Below are positions 55,103 to 64,000 of a DNA stretch of 64,000 nucleotides, piece by piece. The stretch comes from Malania oleifera (lineage: Eukaryota; Streptophyta; Magnoliopsida; Santalales; Ximeniaceae). The notes beneath the pieces were generated by a model. It was given only the letters and a program-made list of their open reading frames with translations. It did not search any database and was not told the origin of the DNA. Position numbers and translations under genes: made by a program. Position 1 is the stretch's first letter. Each line of letters begins with the position of its first letter. The DNA lies in assembly GCF_029873635.1 (NCBI RefSeq), contig NC_080423.1, positions 98,824,397 through 98,888,396 of the forward strand, in the 5' to 3' direction.

Positions 55103-58100
55103 ATGATGATATCTGGTAAATCAAAAGAACTCCAGTTCTGAAGCTGTACTCCTGGTTGGAGATGATGGATCCACTCTGTAGAAGTGTTCGACGGGACTTC
55201 AGCATCCAATACTGATATACTTAATTGCCGCAATTCTGCCTCCAGGTTGGATTGACTGCTTTTTACGAAGGTTTGGCTGATGGACGGGACGTACAGTCCT
55301 TCCTTGGAGCTTGTTTCACCAGTGATTCTTTCCACCCTCCGCATCTTCTTCTCTTCAGCTTTCTTCCTTCGGTCTGCCACCGTAGGTATGTAGCCAAGGC
55401 CATATCTGTCTTTGACTTCCTTAAGCATTAACGGCTTTCGGATCCCCTGTAGGTATTTTCCGAGCCCTTTTTCTGGATGGTACCCCTGTCTGATCATTTC
55501 GGACGCCATCATATGCACTGCGGCGGGGATCTGAGGGTGTGGGATTGGAGATCCTTCTACTATAGTTGTGACATTTATGATCTCGAAGGCTCGGAATGAG
55601 TCCTCCAATGCCTCCTCCGTGACTTCCACATAAGGAGTGGAAGTGGGCTTTGTTATCATAACATCGGTTTCACCATATACACAAACCAATTTCCCATCTA
55701 CTACAAATTTGACCCGTTGGTGCAGAGAAGACGGAACTGCCCCGGTGTTATGTATCCACGGCCTCCCCAACAAGCAGCTATAAGACGGGGTTATGGCCAT
55801 GACTTGGAATGTAATGTCGAAGGTGACTGGTCCAATTTGCACAGGAATTTCAATAGATCCCACCGATTCCCTGCGGGTGCCATCGAAAGCCCGCACAGTC
55901 AAATTGTTTTGCCTTATGTAGGACGGGTCAACAGGCAGTTTTTGTAGGGTCGTCATGGGCATGACATTCAAAGATGACCCATTATCAATCAACACTCGTG
56001 CAATCATGTGATCTCGACATTTAGCGGAAACGTGCAACGCCTGATTGTGCCCTTGTCCTTCCACGGGGATCTCCTCATCAGCGAATGTAATGTAGTTGGT
56101 AGCCGTAAGACCACCAATCACATGGTTAAAATTATCGATGCTGATGTCTTGGGGAATATAGGCCTGATTAAGAGCCTTTAATAGGGCTTCCCGATGGGCT
56201 TCCGAGCTCAACAACAGTGATAAAACAGAGATATGGGCTGGCATCTTCTTCAGTTGATCAATAATGTTGTATTCACTGTGTTTAATAATCTTCAAGAATT
56301 CTTCGGCTTCCTGAGATTGAACTGGCTTCTTCAGGTTCCTATTCTGTTCTTGGCTAGGTTGCACCTTCTCCAAGACCTTCGGCGTATAAACCCTTCCACT
56401 TCTGGTTATCCCTCTTGCTTCAGCAGCACTGCTAGTTTCTCCTTCGGTGCGTACTTCACAATTGTATCTCCATGGCACTGCCTGGTCACTGTGGTATGCG
56501 AAAGGGCGAGGGGCTGAGATCACTACCCGAACTGGGGCCTCTGGGACTCGTGGGGTTTTTCCCATGATGGGGATAAATGGTCTATTGGTGAATTGGGGAT
56601 GGTCAGATTCCCCTATGACTGAAACTTCATTTGTTTTCTGAACGCGGCTAACTTCCACTCGTTTGCTGTCAATCAAGCTACTTAGAAAAATCCGGAAAGT
56701 CTCACATTGTTGTACTGATCTTTTCATAGTATTTTGGCATGTGCATGGGGCGCCTTTAGGGCAAATAGCCTTTAACCCTGCTAGGCCTGCCGTTGTCAGT
56801 TCACTATACACCCAGTCTAGCGTCATTTGCTCCCATCTTCTTTCGAATTTTTCCCCATCTTGTTCCTCGATCATTCCGACATTGTCCTTCCCATGGTCAG
56901 GCAAAGGATTCTCTTGAATACCAACCGGCTTCGCATCGAATGACAACCAACCCGCATCCTTCAAATCTTGCACCTTGTGTTTGAAGGCCCAACATTGGTC
57001 AATAGGGTGCCCTGGAGAATTGGCATGGTACGCGCATCGGACCTCGGGATTATACCAGTGTGGGGGAGGATTTGTGAGAGGAATCCCGGGGATGGTAGAT
57101 ATCATCCTTTGTTCTAAAAGCTGGGGGAATAAGTCTGCGTATGACATGGGAATCGGTTCCAATCTCCGAAAACTCTTGGGTGTATTCCTCGTGTGTGTTT
57201 GCTGGCTCGGGCGAGTTGGTATGTTCGGCTGGGTTGGCACAAGCGCGGGGGCCACAAACTGGGGTCTGGGGCCCATATGCAGTGTTTGGTTTACTACTGG
57301 TTCCATGTAGAAATTTCCCCTAGGTTGTTGACTTCGGCTTCTCTGTCTTAGGCTTCTCATAGGTCCCTGTATCATTTGGGTCTCTTCTTCCTTTTTACCT
57401 TTGACCCACTTCTTACTTGGGCCATTATCGGTAGTGCCAGTCTTTATCCGTCCAGCTTTGACGTCGGCTTCCACTCTGGCCCCTGCCGACACAATGTCCA
57501 TGAAGTTATGAGGAGTGGACCCTACTAGATGTGAACGGTAGGGATCTTTTAACGTCCCTACGAACATCGATATTGCCTCACGGTCGTTGACCGGAGGGTC
57601 CACTTGAGTGGCCGCGTCTCTCCAACGGTGTGCATACTCCCTGAAAGTTTCTGTTGGCTTTTTTTCCATTTCAGAAAGAAACATCCTGTCTGGAGCCATT
57701 TCCAAGATATGACGATATTGCGCTTCAAAGGCATCGGCCAAGTCACCCCACGTGCGGATCTGGGCCTTATTCTGTTGGACATACCATCTAGCCGCTGTCC
57801 CGGTAAGACTGCTTTGGAAGCAATGCATCATCAACTTCTCATTATCGGTATAGGCGGCCATCGACTGACAATACATCCGGAGGTGGGTCTGAGGGCATGT
57901 GGTCCCGTCAAACTTCTCGAAGTCTGGCATCTTAAACTTTGGAGGAATGACTACATTAGGGACTAGGCAGTAATCTGAGGGTCTGGCGGTACTGGTGGTC
58001 CGAGTCCCCTCTATGGCCCTTAGCCGTTCTTCCAATTCGTCACAACGGTATTCCGTCGCAGTCTTGCTTGTCCCTACACCCGCAACCGCTGATGAGGGCA

Positions 58101-58116
58101 TCCCTATTCCTGTCAC
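55099..58116 (-). CDS. Ogre Gag-protease polyprotein
   Basis: 1005 residues. Gag domain at about residues 58-222 (KFDGTTCPQTHLRMY, LTGTAARWY, ETFREYAHRWRDAATQV). A Cys/His cluster at 361-375 (CAYHANSPGHPIDQC) stands where a zinc knuckle is expected. The aspartic protease is at about 700-800 with LIDNGSSLNVMP (active Asp 711). DNG in place of DTG/DSG is, from memory, common in this lineage. A G-patch-like stretch lies at 868-912 (MIRQGYHPEKGLGKYLQGI). The stop lies in the putative intron, so the unspliced product is Gag-Pro and a spliced one would add Pol. The true start is probably 58361: a one-base shift at a G/C run (58165-58169) separates this frame from that ATG. Confidence 0.93.
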   Translation of the reverse strand: MTGIGMPSSAVAGVGTSKTATEYRCDELEERLRAIEGTRTTSTARPSDYCLVPNVVIPPKFKMPDFEKFDGTTCPQTHLRMYCQSMAAYTDNEKLMMHCFQSSLTGTAARWYVQQNKAQIRTWGDLADAFEAQYRHILEMAPDRMFLSEMEKKPTETFREYAHRWRDAATQVDPPVNDREAISMFVGTLKDPYRSHLVGSTPHNFMDIVSAGARVEADVKAGRIKTGTTDNGPSKKWVKGKKEEETQMIQGPMRSLRQRSRSQQPRGNFYMEPVVNQTLHMGPRPQFVAPALVPTQPNIPTRPSQQTHTRNTPKSFRRLEPIPMSYADLFPQLLEQRMISTIPGIPLTNPPPHWYNPEVRCAYHANSPGHPIDQCWAFKHKVQDLKDAGWLSFDAKPVGIQENPLPDHGKDNVGMIEEQDGEKFERRWEQMTLDWVYSELTTAGLAGLKAICPKGAPCTCQNTMKRSVQQCETFRIFLSSLIDSKRVEVSRVQKTNEVSVIGESDHPQFTNRPFIPIMGKTPRVPEAPVRVVISAPRPFAYHSDQAVPWRYNCEVRTEGETSSAAEARGITRSGRVYTPKVLEKVQPSQEQNRNLKKPVQSQEAEEFLKIIKHSEYNIIDQLKKMPAHISVLSLLLSSEAHREALLKALNQAYIPQDISIDNFNHVIGGLTATNYITFADEEIPVEGQGHNQALHVSAKCRDHMIARVLIDNGSSLNVMPMTTLQKLPVDPSYIRQNNLTVRAFDGTRRESVGSIEIPVQIGPVTFDITFQVMAITPSYSCLLGRPWIHNTGAVPSSLHQRVKFVVDGKLVCVYGETDVMITKPTSTPYVEVTEEALEDSFRAFEIINVTTIVEGSPIPHPQIPAAVHMMASEMIRQGYHPEKGLGKYLQGIRKPLMLKEVKDRYGLGYIPTVADRRKKAEEKKMRRVERITGETSSKEGLYVPSISQTFVKSSQSNLEAELRQLSISVLDAEVPSNTSTEWIHHLQPGVQLQNWSSFDLPDIIM

Positions 58117-58154
58117 TGCTGGGATAAAAGGTGGCGTGCCATGCGGCGGTTTCT

Positions 58155-58361
58155 CTAGGTGAATGGGGGCGGACCAGAAGATTGCCCCTGAATTGGCGTA
58201 AAACCGGGCGGGTGGATAAGGTCATTTTCTTCTTCATGATCCTGATCTTGGACTGTCTTCCCTTTGTTCAGCAATAGGTCCAATATCTTCTTTACTTGAT
58301 TGCTCAGCTCTTCCTGCCCCTGCTCGATCCCCAGAACACGGCTCTCTAACTGTTCTGCCAT
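58155..58361 (-). pseudogene. N-terminal piece of Ogre gag, split off by a one-base shift
   Basis: Starts at gccatggcag, a good plant start context, and encodes an amphipathic stretch (VLGIEQGQEELSNQVKKILD) likely to form a coiled coil, then a Pro-rich tail. It stops just after a run of five G on the plus strand (58165-58169). In the neighbouring frame the DNA continues without a stop into the Gag frame at 58116. This is therefore most likely the true N-terminus of Gag. Confidence 0.7.
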
Positions 58362-58632
58362 GGCCTTAGCTTTTCTGCGGGTGTTGTATGGGTGCGTACT
58401 TGCCTCAATCTTGCTGGATCTCAGTCACGTCCAACTTGTTTCCGCCTCCCTGTTCATGAAAACCCGCATCCTTCAGAATAAATGCATGTAATGGATGTTT
58501 ATGAGTATGTATGAAAAAGGTGCAATCATGCAGTCCTATGTGCTTTAGCCAAGGTTTTGAAAAAAATCCTTATCATTTCTTTCAAATTTTCATACAACTT
58601 TTAGTGAGAAAAATAGAAAACTTCCAACTAGT

Positions 58633-60352
58633 CTACACAGGTGTCAGATCCTGATTTCCTGGTCCGCTCTTAATGAGGTAGCCTGAATCGTCTGGGGTTG
58701 GTTCTGACTTTGTGAGAGCTGCACTTTCCACCTTCTGTTTCAGTGCTTTGTACTGGGCTTCCCAATAGTTGGCCTTGTTTACACAAGGCTCCATCTTTTC
58801 AAGTACTTTGTTGAAATAGTATCTCTGTTTTTCATACTGCTTCTCTAGGTCTCGTATGTACTGAGATTTTTCCTCAATTTCTGCTCTTGACTCCCTCAAT
58901 TGTTGGACTTTTTGATCAAGCATCTTTTGAAGTCTCTGCTTCTCTTTTCTCAAAACTGCCGATGCTTTCTTTGATGGCGAGCCCTGAATCTTTGGTCGCT
59001 TGCTTGGTTCAAGTTGAGGATCTACTGGACCCTGTTTTGGAAACTGTTCTCTGGAGGTCATTCTTTTAGACGGACACATAGCTTCTCTCGACCGTTTCTC
59101 GTCTGTCAGAGTTTTTTCCTTGCACAGGAATCGAGGGTCCACCCTGTCACGTTTCCATAGTTCATAACTCTCCTGGACTCCCGAGTTCTGACTGGTTGCT
59201 TCGACTATGTACACATGCCTCCATGATACAAAGAATTCCCGGATCTTTCTTTGGCTATCATCATCCTCATATGTGAACCGAGCGTCCGCCAGTCCATGGG
59301 TCATGGGCACAAACTGTGTTGCGCCTACTTGCCTTCGGAACATGAGTGGTGCATAGGATATTCCACCCCAGGGACCTAGCAGTGGGACCCAAGGAAGGTT
59401 TCCACATCTATATATCACTTTGGGCTGGTCGATCCACGGTGCCTGCCATACAATCCCCTTGCTGACTAGATTGTGAAGTCTGTCTTTCCATTCAGTCCTG
59501 CTGGCATGTTCCTCCCAACGAGCTACTTCGAACTCTGCTAAAGGTATTCTGATTGTTGAGAAAGCAGCGCGAAAGAATCCCTGGATGCATGGCAAATGGC
59601 TCATCATCCACACATAAAGCAATGGCACACAGCAGGTCAAACGAGCATGTCTCCTAATTCGGCATCTGTTAAGAGATCGGAACGTTTCAGCAAGAATACC
59701 GTAGACTGGGTTCACCCCTTCCTTTACTTGTGCTACGAAGGCAATGGTGGCATGATCGATGATTCCTAGTTCCTTCGGGAAGATAAGTAGGCCGTAGATG
59801 GCTAACGCTAGCAGATGCAGTTGGACTTCTTCCTTTCCTTCCTTCTTCATCAACTCTTTCAGGCTTTCCCAAGTGACCTTTGAGTCTTCCCAGGTTCTGG
59901 ACCTTAAGCTCGGTGGCCCTGAACAAATCCTTGACAACAGAGGTTCGAGTGGGTGCGTACGTTCTGTAAGGCGTTGGCAGTTTGACCAGATGCAATAGTG
60001 AAGTGTATTCTTCTATGGTGGGAGCAAGGTCTACCCCATCCAAAGTAAAGCAGCAATACGACGGATTCCAAAATTCCACCAATGCTTCAATCATGTGGGA
60101 GTTTACGGAAACATGCAATAGAAAACCGATGTGCCCGTACGTCTGAGAAAAAGTCAATCGTCTCTGAGGCGTCCACCCTTTCCAAATGTCTCTCAGCTCC
60201 TTTAAGGAATTGGATCGAGCGTTGATGTCAACCCTGTCTGGTATCTCAGGCACCGATTCCTTACTTGTGCTGTCGCCCCTCTTCTTTTGTTGACTTTCGG
60301 AGTACAATTGTACCACTAGTTCGGTTTCATGATGGACTACTGTGCTCCCCAT
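58633..60352 (-). pseudogene. Ogre ORF1 (extra protein before gag), one frameshift
   Basis: The likely start is the Met at 60352 (MGSTVVHHETEL); the frame is open from 60436. The N-terminal domain has ELRDIWKGWTPQRRLTF, YGHIGFLL, ALVEFWNPSYCCFTLDGVDLAPTIEEY, which I match from memory to the DUF7745 / plant-mobile-domain-like proteins carried by Ogre/Tat elements. A one-base insertion at ccc (59889-59891) moves the rest to another frame, which runs to 58633. The C-terminal part has basic residues (SKRPKIQGSPSKKA) and a long coiled coil from RKEKQRLQKMLDQKV onward. Its role is unknown. Total length is about 570-600 residues. Confidence 0.8.
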
Positions 60353-60436
60353 GAGTCGGATTTTAAACAGAACCTTGGCCAAGCAGATGGGAATGCCTAG
60401 AATGAAATGCAGGATGCAACATGTTTTAAATCTCAA

Positions 60437-60922
60437 GTTATAATCATATTAAATCATAGGGAGAAGGATGGAGCCTCTGTCTTAATCCCGGGGTAATTAT
60501 GTACATAAGGTCCTCCGAGGCTCTACCCTAGGCAAGGGATTATGGAAAATCATGTGTGGTTAAGCTCTAACCCTTATTGAAAAAGGTCCCCAGATTGAAA
60601 CTTCATCCTCCCTCACAGAGGTCCGGAAAAAGCTTGCACTGAGCGGAGTGGTTCGCGGGTTCCCATAGGCCATGCCACATGGGAACTGGCACTATTACAC
60701 TCCTTTCTAATCCTAACTGGGAAAGCCCGGGTGTAGAGCTGTGAGAGTGTGTGAGTTTAACCATTTCAACCTACACCCCCTACCCCACATCCATCCATTA
60801 TTCAGAACATTCATGCATATGTAACCAAATTTGTACAAAAATGAAAGGGAGTAATCAAAAAGGCTTATTTAGATTTGAGATCGGGATAATTCTTAATTAA
60901 TCACTGGCTTAACTCTCAACGA
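60437..60922 (-). other. Ogre leader between primer-binding site and ORF1
   Basis: About 490 bp of non-coding leader. No regulatory motif beyond its position is clear. Confidence 0.5.
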
Positions 60923-60940
60923 TCCCCAGCGGAGTCGCCA
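60923..60940 (-). other. Primer-binding site, Arg tRNA
   Basis: The plus strand reads tccccagcggagtcgcca, the same as the 3' end of plant tRNA-Arg(ACG) with CCA as I recall it, so the minus-strand element carries an 18-base complement. It lies three bases from the LTR end (60944). It is not a tRNA gene: the rest of the tRNA is absent. Confidence 0.88.
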
Positions 60941-62680
60941 AGCTGTCGCGACGTCCCGGACCCGGCCCAGAGAACCAATCTCTGGTTTAAAAATGGGTTC
61001 GGCTTGCGAACTGGGAAAAATGAATGTGTATTTTGAAAATGTGAATTTTCGTGAAAAAACGATGTGTGGTGGAGTCGCCACTAACCTTTTGAAGTGTGGT
61101 TAGAACACTTGATTACTACCCCGTTAGGGGTAGAATCGGTCTACGTCACCAAAGTTAGGCTCGGGAGTATGGTTACGCAAGGGGAAGGTATTAGCACCCC
61201 CTACACGCCCGTTCTTACGAATGGTACCAGATTAATAAAGAGTTTTCCCGAAATAAATGTAATAAGCCTTTAAAGATCACTCCCTTTCAAAAGTCAAAAA
61301 CAAAATGAAAATACTATATAGGTATTCCCTCAGAACCGGGGCAATCTAGTACTCCGAAGAGTCAATGTTCTCGTTGGCAATCATCGGGAAGGAAAATCGA
61401 AAATAGGATACAAAATACGCTCCCGAGGATTTTGAAATCTATAGGTTTTTTTTTTTTAAGTATCAAAAATACTATTTCGGGAGGTTTTTGAGATTGGTTC
61501 GGGATTGGAATGAATTTTTCTTGTGCCTAAAAAGATATTTTTGTGATTTTTCCTAAGTGTGAAAATGATTTTTGATATTTTTCCCGAATTTTCAAAATAA
61601 CACAAATGAAATCAATTGAAACCAAAATGTGAAAATACTTTTGGAATTTTTGAAAATTTCATGATTTTTGTGAATTTTATGGATACAACAATAATATACA
61701 AGCGAAATGGAGAAAACTGGGGTGAACCAGTTTGGGAATGGTGAGCCGGTCAAACGTTGACCAGTGTGGGGGGGAAAAACCAGTTTAAGGTCTTGGTCGA
61801 GACCAATGATTTTCCGGAATTTTCCAATGTCCTTCCGAATACAACAGAATTTTAGACAACAATCACGAAAGTCATGGTTTTAAAGATATGCCTTTAGAAT
61901 GTATTTTTGAAAATCTTGAATGTAGGGAAACAAATCTAACCTTTGCCAAACATGTTAGAAACTTTCTTGGATTTTCTTCAAAAATTTTCAAAGGTAAATA
62001 AGTTTCAAAGCTTTAAAAATTTTTGAATTTTCTTTGAAAATTTTTCTGAATTTTTGTGTCTTTTATGAAATTTTTTTTATTTTTTGTTTTTTTTATGAGT
62101 TAAAAGGAAGCTATTTAAAGTAAAGAAAAGTGAAATAAAGTCAAATAAACCAACAGAGGCCGATTAGGGAAAGGGGGACTGGAAATGTAACATAGGAAGA
62201 GAAAGTTCATTGGTCTTACCTATCGTCTTTCTCTCCTTCGGTCTTCTTCTCCTGTCTGTGAATCCGCAAGGTTAGTCTACAGCGCCTTCCCGAGGGTTGT
62301 TCTTGAGTTCCGACTCGAGGCACTAGGGAAGTACCTTCTTCAAATGGAGTGACCCGGTACCGGTAGGAAAAGGGATCAATCGATCGCTTGATCTTCTTTC
62401 GTTTTCCTCTGCTCCGGTCTTCTTTTCCTGTTGATGAGTCTACTAGGGCCGCTCTACAACGTCTTCCCGAGAGTTGTTCTTGAGCTCTGATTTGAGGCAC
62501 TACGGGGTGCCTTCTTCAAATGGAGTGACTCAACACCGATAGGAAACGGGATTAGTCGACCTCTTGATTTTTACTAAAAAAAAAGACTAACTTCACAAAC
62601 TTGTGATAGAAAACTTCAATATTTGAAATCTTCTCCTTACCACCACCAAGAGCTCCTTCCTTGTGCTTGGAATGAGAGGG

Positions 62681-62690
62681 CTATTTATAG
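62681..62690 (-). promoter_or_regulatory. TATA box of Ogre-type 5' LTR
   Basis: ctataaatag on the minus strand, downstream of the U3 arrays and about 1.75 kb before the LTR end. It is the likely promoter for element RNA. Confidence 0.55.
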
Positions 62691-62719
62691 GCTTAGCTTA
62701 GGGCAAGCATAGGAAAGAA

Positions 62720-63310
62720 GACATAGGGGAGTCATGATGGGGGGAACCAAGTATGGGGGGAAGAATGATGAAGGGAAATTAGCATGGGAAGAATGATAAA
62801 AGGAAGAAACATGACATGTGGTGAGTGATGATGGAGGGAACAAAGTATGGGATGAAGAATTATGAAGGGAATATATTATGGGAAGAATGATAAAGGGAAG
62901 AAACATGACATGTGGTGAATGATGATGGAGGGAACAAAGTATGGGATGAAGAATTATGAAGGGAATATAGTATGGGAAGAATGATAAAGGGAAGAAACAT
63001 GACATGTGGTGAATGATGATGGAGGGAACAAAGTATGGGATGAAGAATTATGAAGGGAATATAGTATGGGAAGAATGATAAAAGGAAGAAACATGACATA
63101 TGGTGAGTGATGATGGAGGGAACAAAGTATGGGATGAAGAATTATGAAGGGAATATATTATGGGAAGAATGATAAAGGGAAGAAACATGACATATGGTGA
63201 GTGATGATGGAGGGAACAAAGTATGGGATGAAGAATTATGAATGGAATATAGTATGGGAAGAATGATAAAGGGAAGAAACATGACATGTGGTGAATGATG
63301 ATGGGGGGAC
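62720..63310. repeat. 94-bp tandem repeat x 6 in U3
   Basis: ggaagaatgataaa recurs at 62881, 62975, 63069, 63163 and 63257, exactly 94 bp apart. The translated frames on the minus strand are by-products of the repeat. Confidence 0.92.
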
Positions 63311-63341
63311 AAAATATGCTTGCATTTGACAAATTAAAATA

Positions 63342-63391
<50 letters not shown>
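63342..63391. repeat. (AAT)n microsatellite
   Basis: About 16-17 units between the 94-bp array and the GGGCCCAC array. Confidence 0.92.
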
Positions 63392-63399
63392 GAGGGTTC

Positions 63400-64000
63400 T
63401 AGAAGCTGTGCGGAGCCCATCGGAGATGTGTGGGGCCCACGCACCATGTGGGGTCCACAAGCCGTTTGAGGGTTACAGGAACCCGAGCTAGCAAGGCACC
63501 GGATATGTGGATCCGAGTTAGCACACCAGAGGGGGTAACGTGCACCGGATGTAGGAATCCGAGCTAGCGTACCAAGAGAGGTGGGGCCCACCAAACATGT
63601 GGGGCCCAATGAAGATATGTGGGGCCCACGCACCATGTGGGGTCCACGAGCCATTTGAGGGTTATAGGAACCCGAGCTAGTAGGCGCAAGCATGCCAAAA
63701 GAGGTAACGTGCATCGGATGTAAGAATCCGAGCTAGCGTACCGGAGGGGGTAACGTGCATCGGATGTAAGAATCCGAGCTAGCGTACCAGAGGGTAACGT
63801 GCATCAGATGTAGGAATCCGAGCTAGCGTACCAAGAGAGGTGGGGCCCACCAAACATGTGGGGCCCAATGAAGATATGTGGGGCCCACAAGCCACGTGGG
63901 GTCCACGAGGCATTTGAGGGTTATAGGAACCCGAGCTAGCAAGGCACCAGATATGTGGATCCGAGTTAGCACACCAGAGGGGGTAACGTGCATCGGATGT
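63400..64000. repeat. U3 tandem arrays with GGGCCCAC motifs (5' LTR copy)
   Basis: Units of about 45 bp (gtaacgtgcatcggatgtaag with ccgagctagcgtacc) alternate with gtggggcccac blocks. The larger block aagagaggtggggcccacc recurs at about 63572 and 63832, giving a higher-order period near 260 bp. It continues past the window end. Confidence 0.88.

Larger units (their letters stand above)
40810..64000 (-). mobile_element. Ogre-type (Tat lineage, Ty3/gypsy) element, 5' LTR cut by window edge
   Basis: Minus-strand element, at least 23.2 kb and about 24 kb if the 5' LTR equals the 3' LTR. In its own direction it has the 5' LTR (60944 and beyond), an Arg-tRNA primer-binding site, ORF1, gag-protease, an intron, reverse transcriptase, RNase H, integrase, a 6-kb repeat-rich 3' region, a polypurine tract and the 3' LTR ending at 40810. 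The size, ORF1 before gag, the Arg primer-binding site and an intron between protease and reverse transcriptase are known hallmarks of Ogre elements. It is inserted in the CACTA element; the left TSD would be GTATT (40805-40809). No partner is visible. Confidence 0.92.
60944..64000 (-). mobile_element. 5' LTR of Ogre-type element, cut by window edge
   Basis: On the minus strand it ends GGGACGTCGCGACA at 60944. It matches 40810 to about 44450 of the 3' LTR, so about 1.15 kb (its U3 start) is outside the window. It contains the TATA box (62681-62690), 94-bp repeats, ATA microsatellite and GGGCCCAC-rich array. The repeat units are regular here, in contrast to the 3' LTR. Confidence 0.92.

Noticed and set aside
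60923-60940. Match to a tRNA-Arg 3' end as a possible tRNA gene
   Set aside because: Only the last 18 bases match. The acceptor partner, D arm and anticodon arm are missing, and the position is that of a primer-binding site.
62720-63310. Regular spacing that might suggest a CRISPR-like array
   Set aside because: Whole 94-bp units are repeated with no unique spacers, inside a eukaryotic LTR. The other regular arrays fail for the same reason.
62685-63460. Minus-strand frames with repeated MSCFFPLSFFPYY-type text
   Set aside because: The repeat period is exactly the 94-bp DNA unit, which shifts frame each time. It is repeat DNA, not a gene.

Overview
This is a plant nuclear genome window, probably from a dicot, built almost entirely of transposable elements. 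Evidence for a plant: Ty3/gypsy chromovirus and Ogre/Tat-type proteins, a Ty1/copia RNase H, a CACTA-type terminus, primer-binding sites matching plant initiator-Met and Arg tRNAs, and AT-rich DNA full of microsatellites. I found no convincing host gene, rRNA gene or tRNA gene.

Layout. 1-6361: a minus-strand LTR cut by the window edge, head to head with a plus-strand solo LTR (about 1955-6361) that carries a second solo LTR (3659-5872) inside an AT microsatellite. 6370-10860: two old Tat-like LTR remnants separated by AT-rich DNA. 11740-17720: a non-autonomous (LARD-like) gypsy element with two long LTRs, only about 660 bp between them, and a copia fragment inside its 5' LTR. 17874-31029: a three-level nest. 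A minus-strand solo LTR (TSD TTTAA) is split by a Tekay-type chromovirus (19561-30699, TSD CCACG/CCACA), whose own 5' LTR is split by another minus-strand solo LTR (20181-22135, TSD GTTAG). 31035-36134: Tat-like LTR and leader fragments, MITE-like DNA and unassigned sequence. 36135-38235: a truncated Ty1/copia element. 38236-40809: one end of a CACTA transposon. 40810-64000 and beyond: an Ogre-type element on the minus strand, about 24 kb if complete. It has a 4.2-kb 3' LTR, a long repeat-rich 3' region, a broken pol, a splice-compatible intron, gag-protease, an extra 5' ORF1 and a 5' LTR that runs off the window.

How the pieces relate. The Tekay-type LTRs share one skeleton: a U3 rich in the palindrome TCGTCGACGA, a TATA box, a CT-rich leader, GTAAG donor-like sites, a family-specific minisatellite, a conserved block ending in TCTCACCC, and a TTTCAGGA acceptor-like site. 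The same palindrome occurs in the U3 of the unrelated copia LTR. The chromovirus is decayed largely by stop codons of the kind C-to-T or G-to-A change makes. The Ogre-like element looks young by LTR identity but has many one-base shifts, often in homopolymers, so assembly error is possible.

The most unusual signal is a plus-strand unit inside the Ogre-like element, antisense to its gag-pol: a TATA-like box near 48238, an ATG at 48379, a coiled-coil-like reading frame, and a 3' module at 49021-49110 with a hairpin and AATAAA. That module closely matches the 3' UTR of the chromovirus at 28498-28595.
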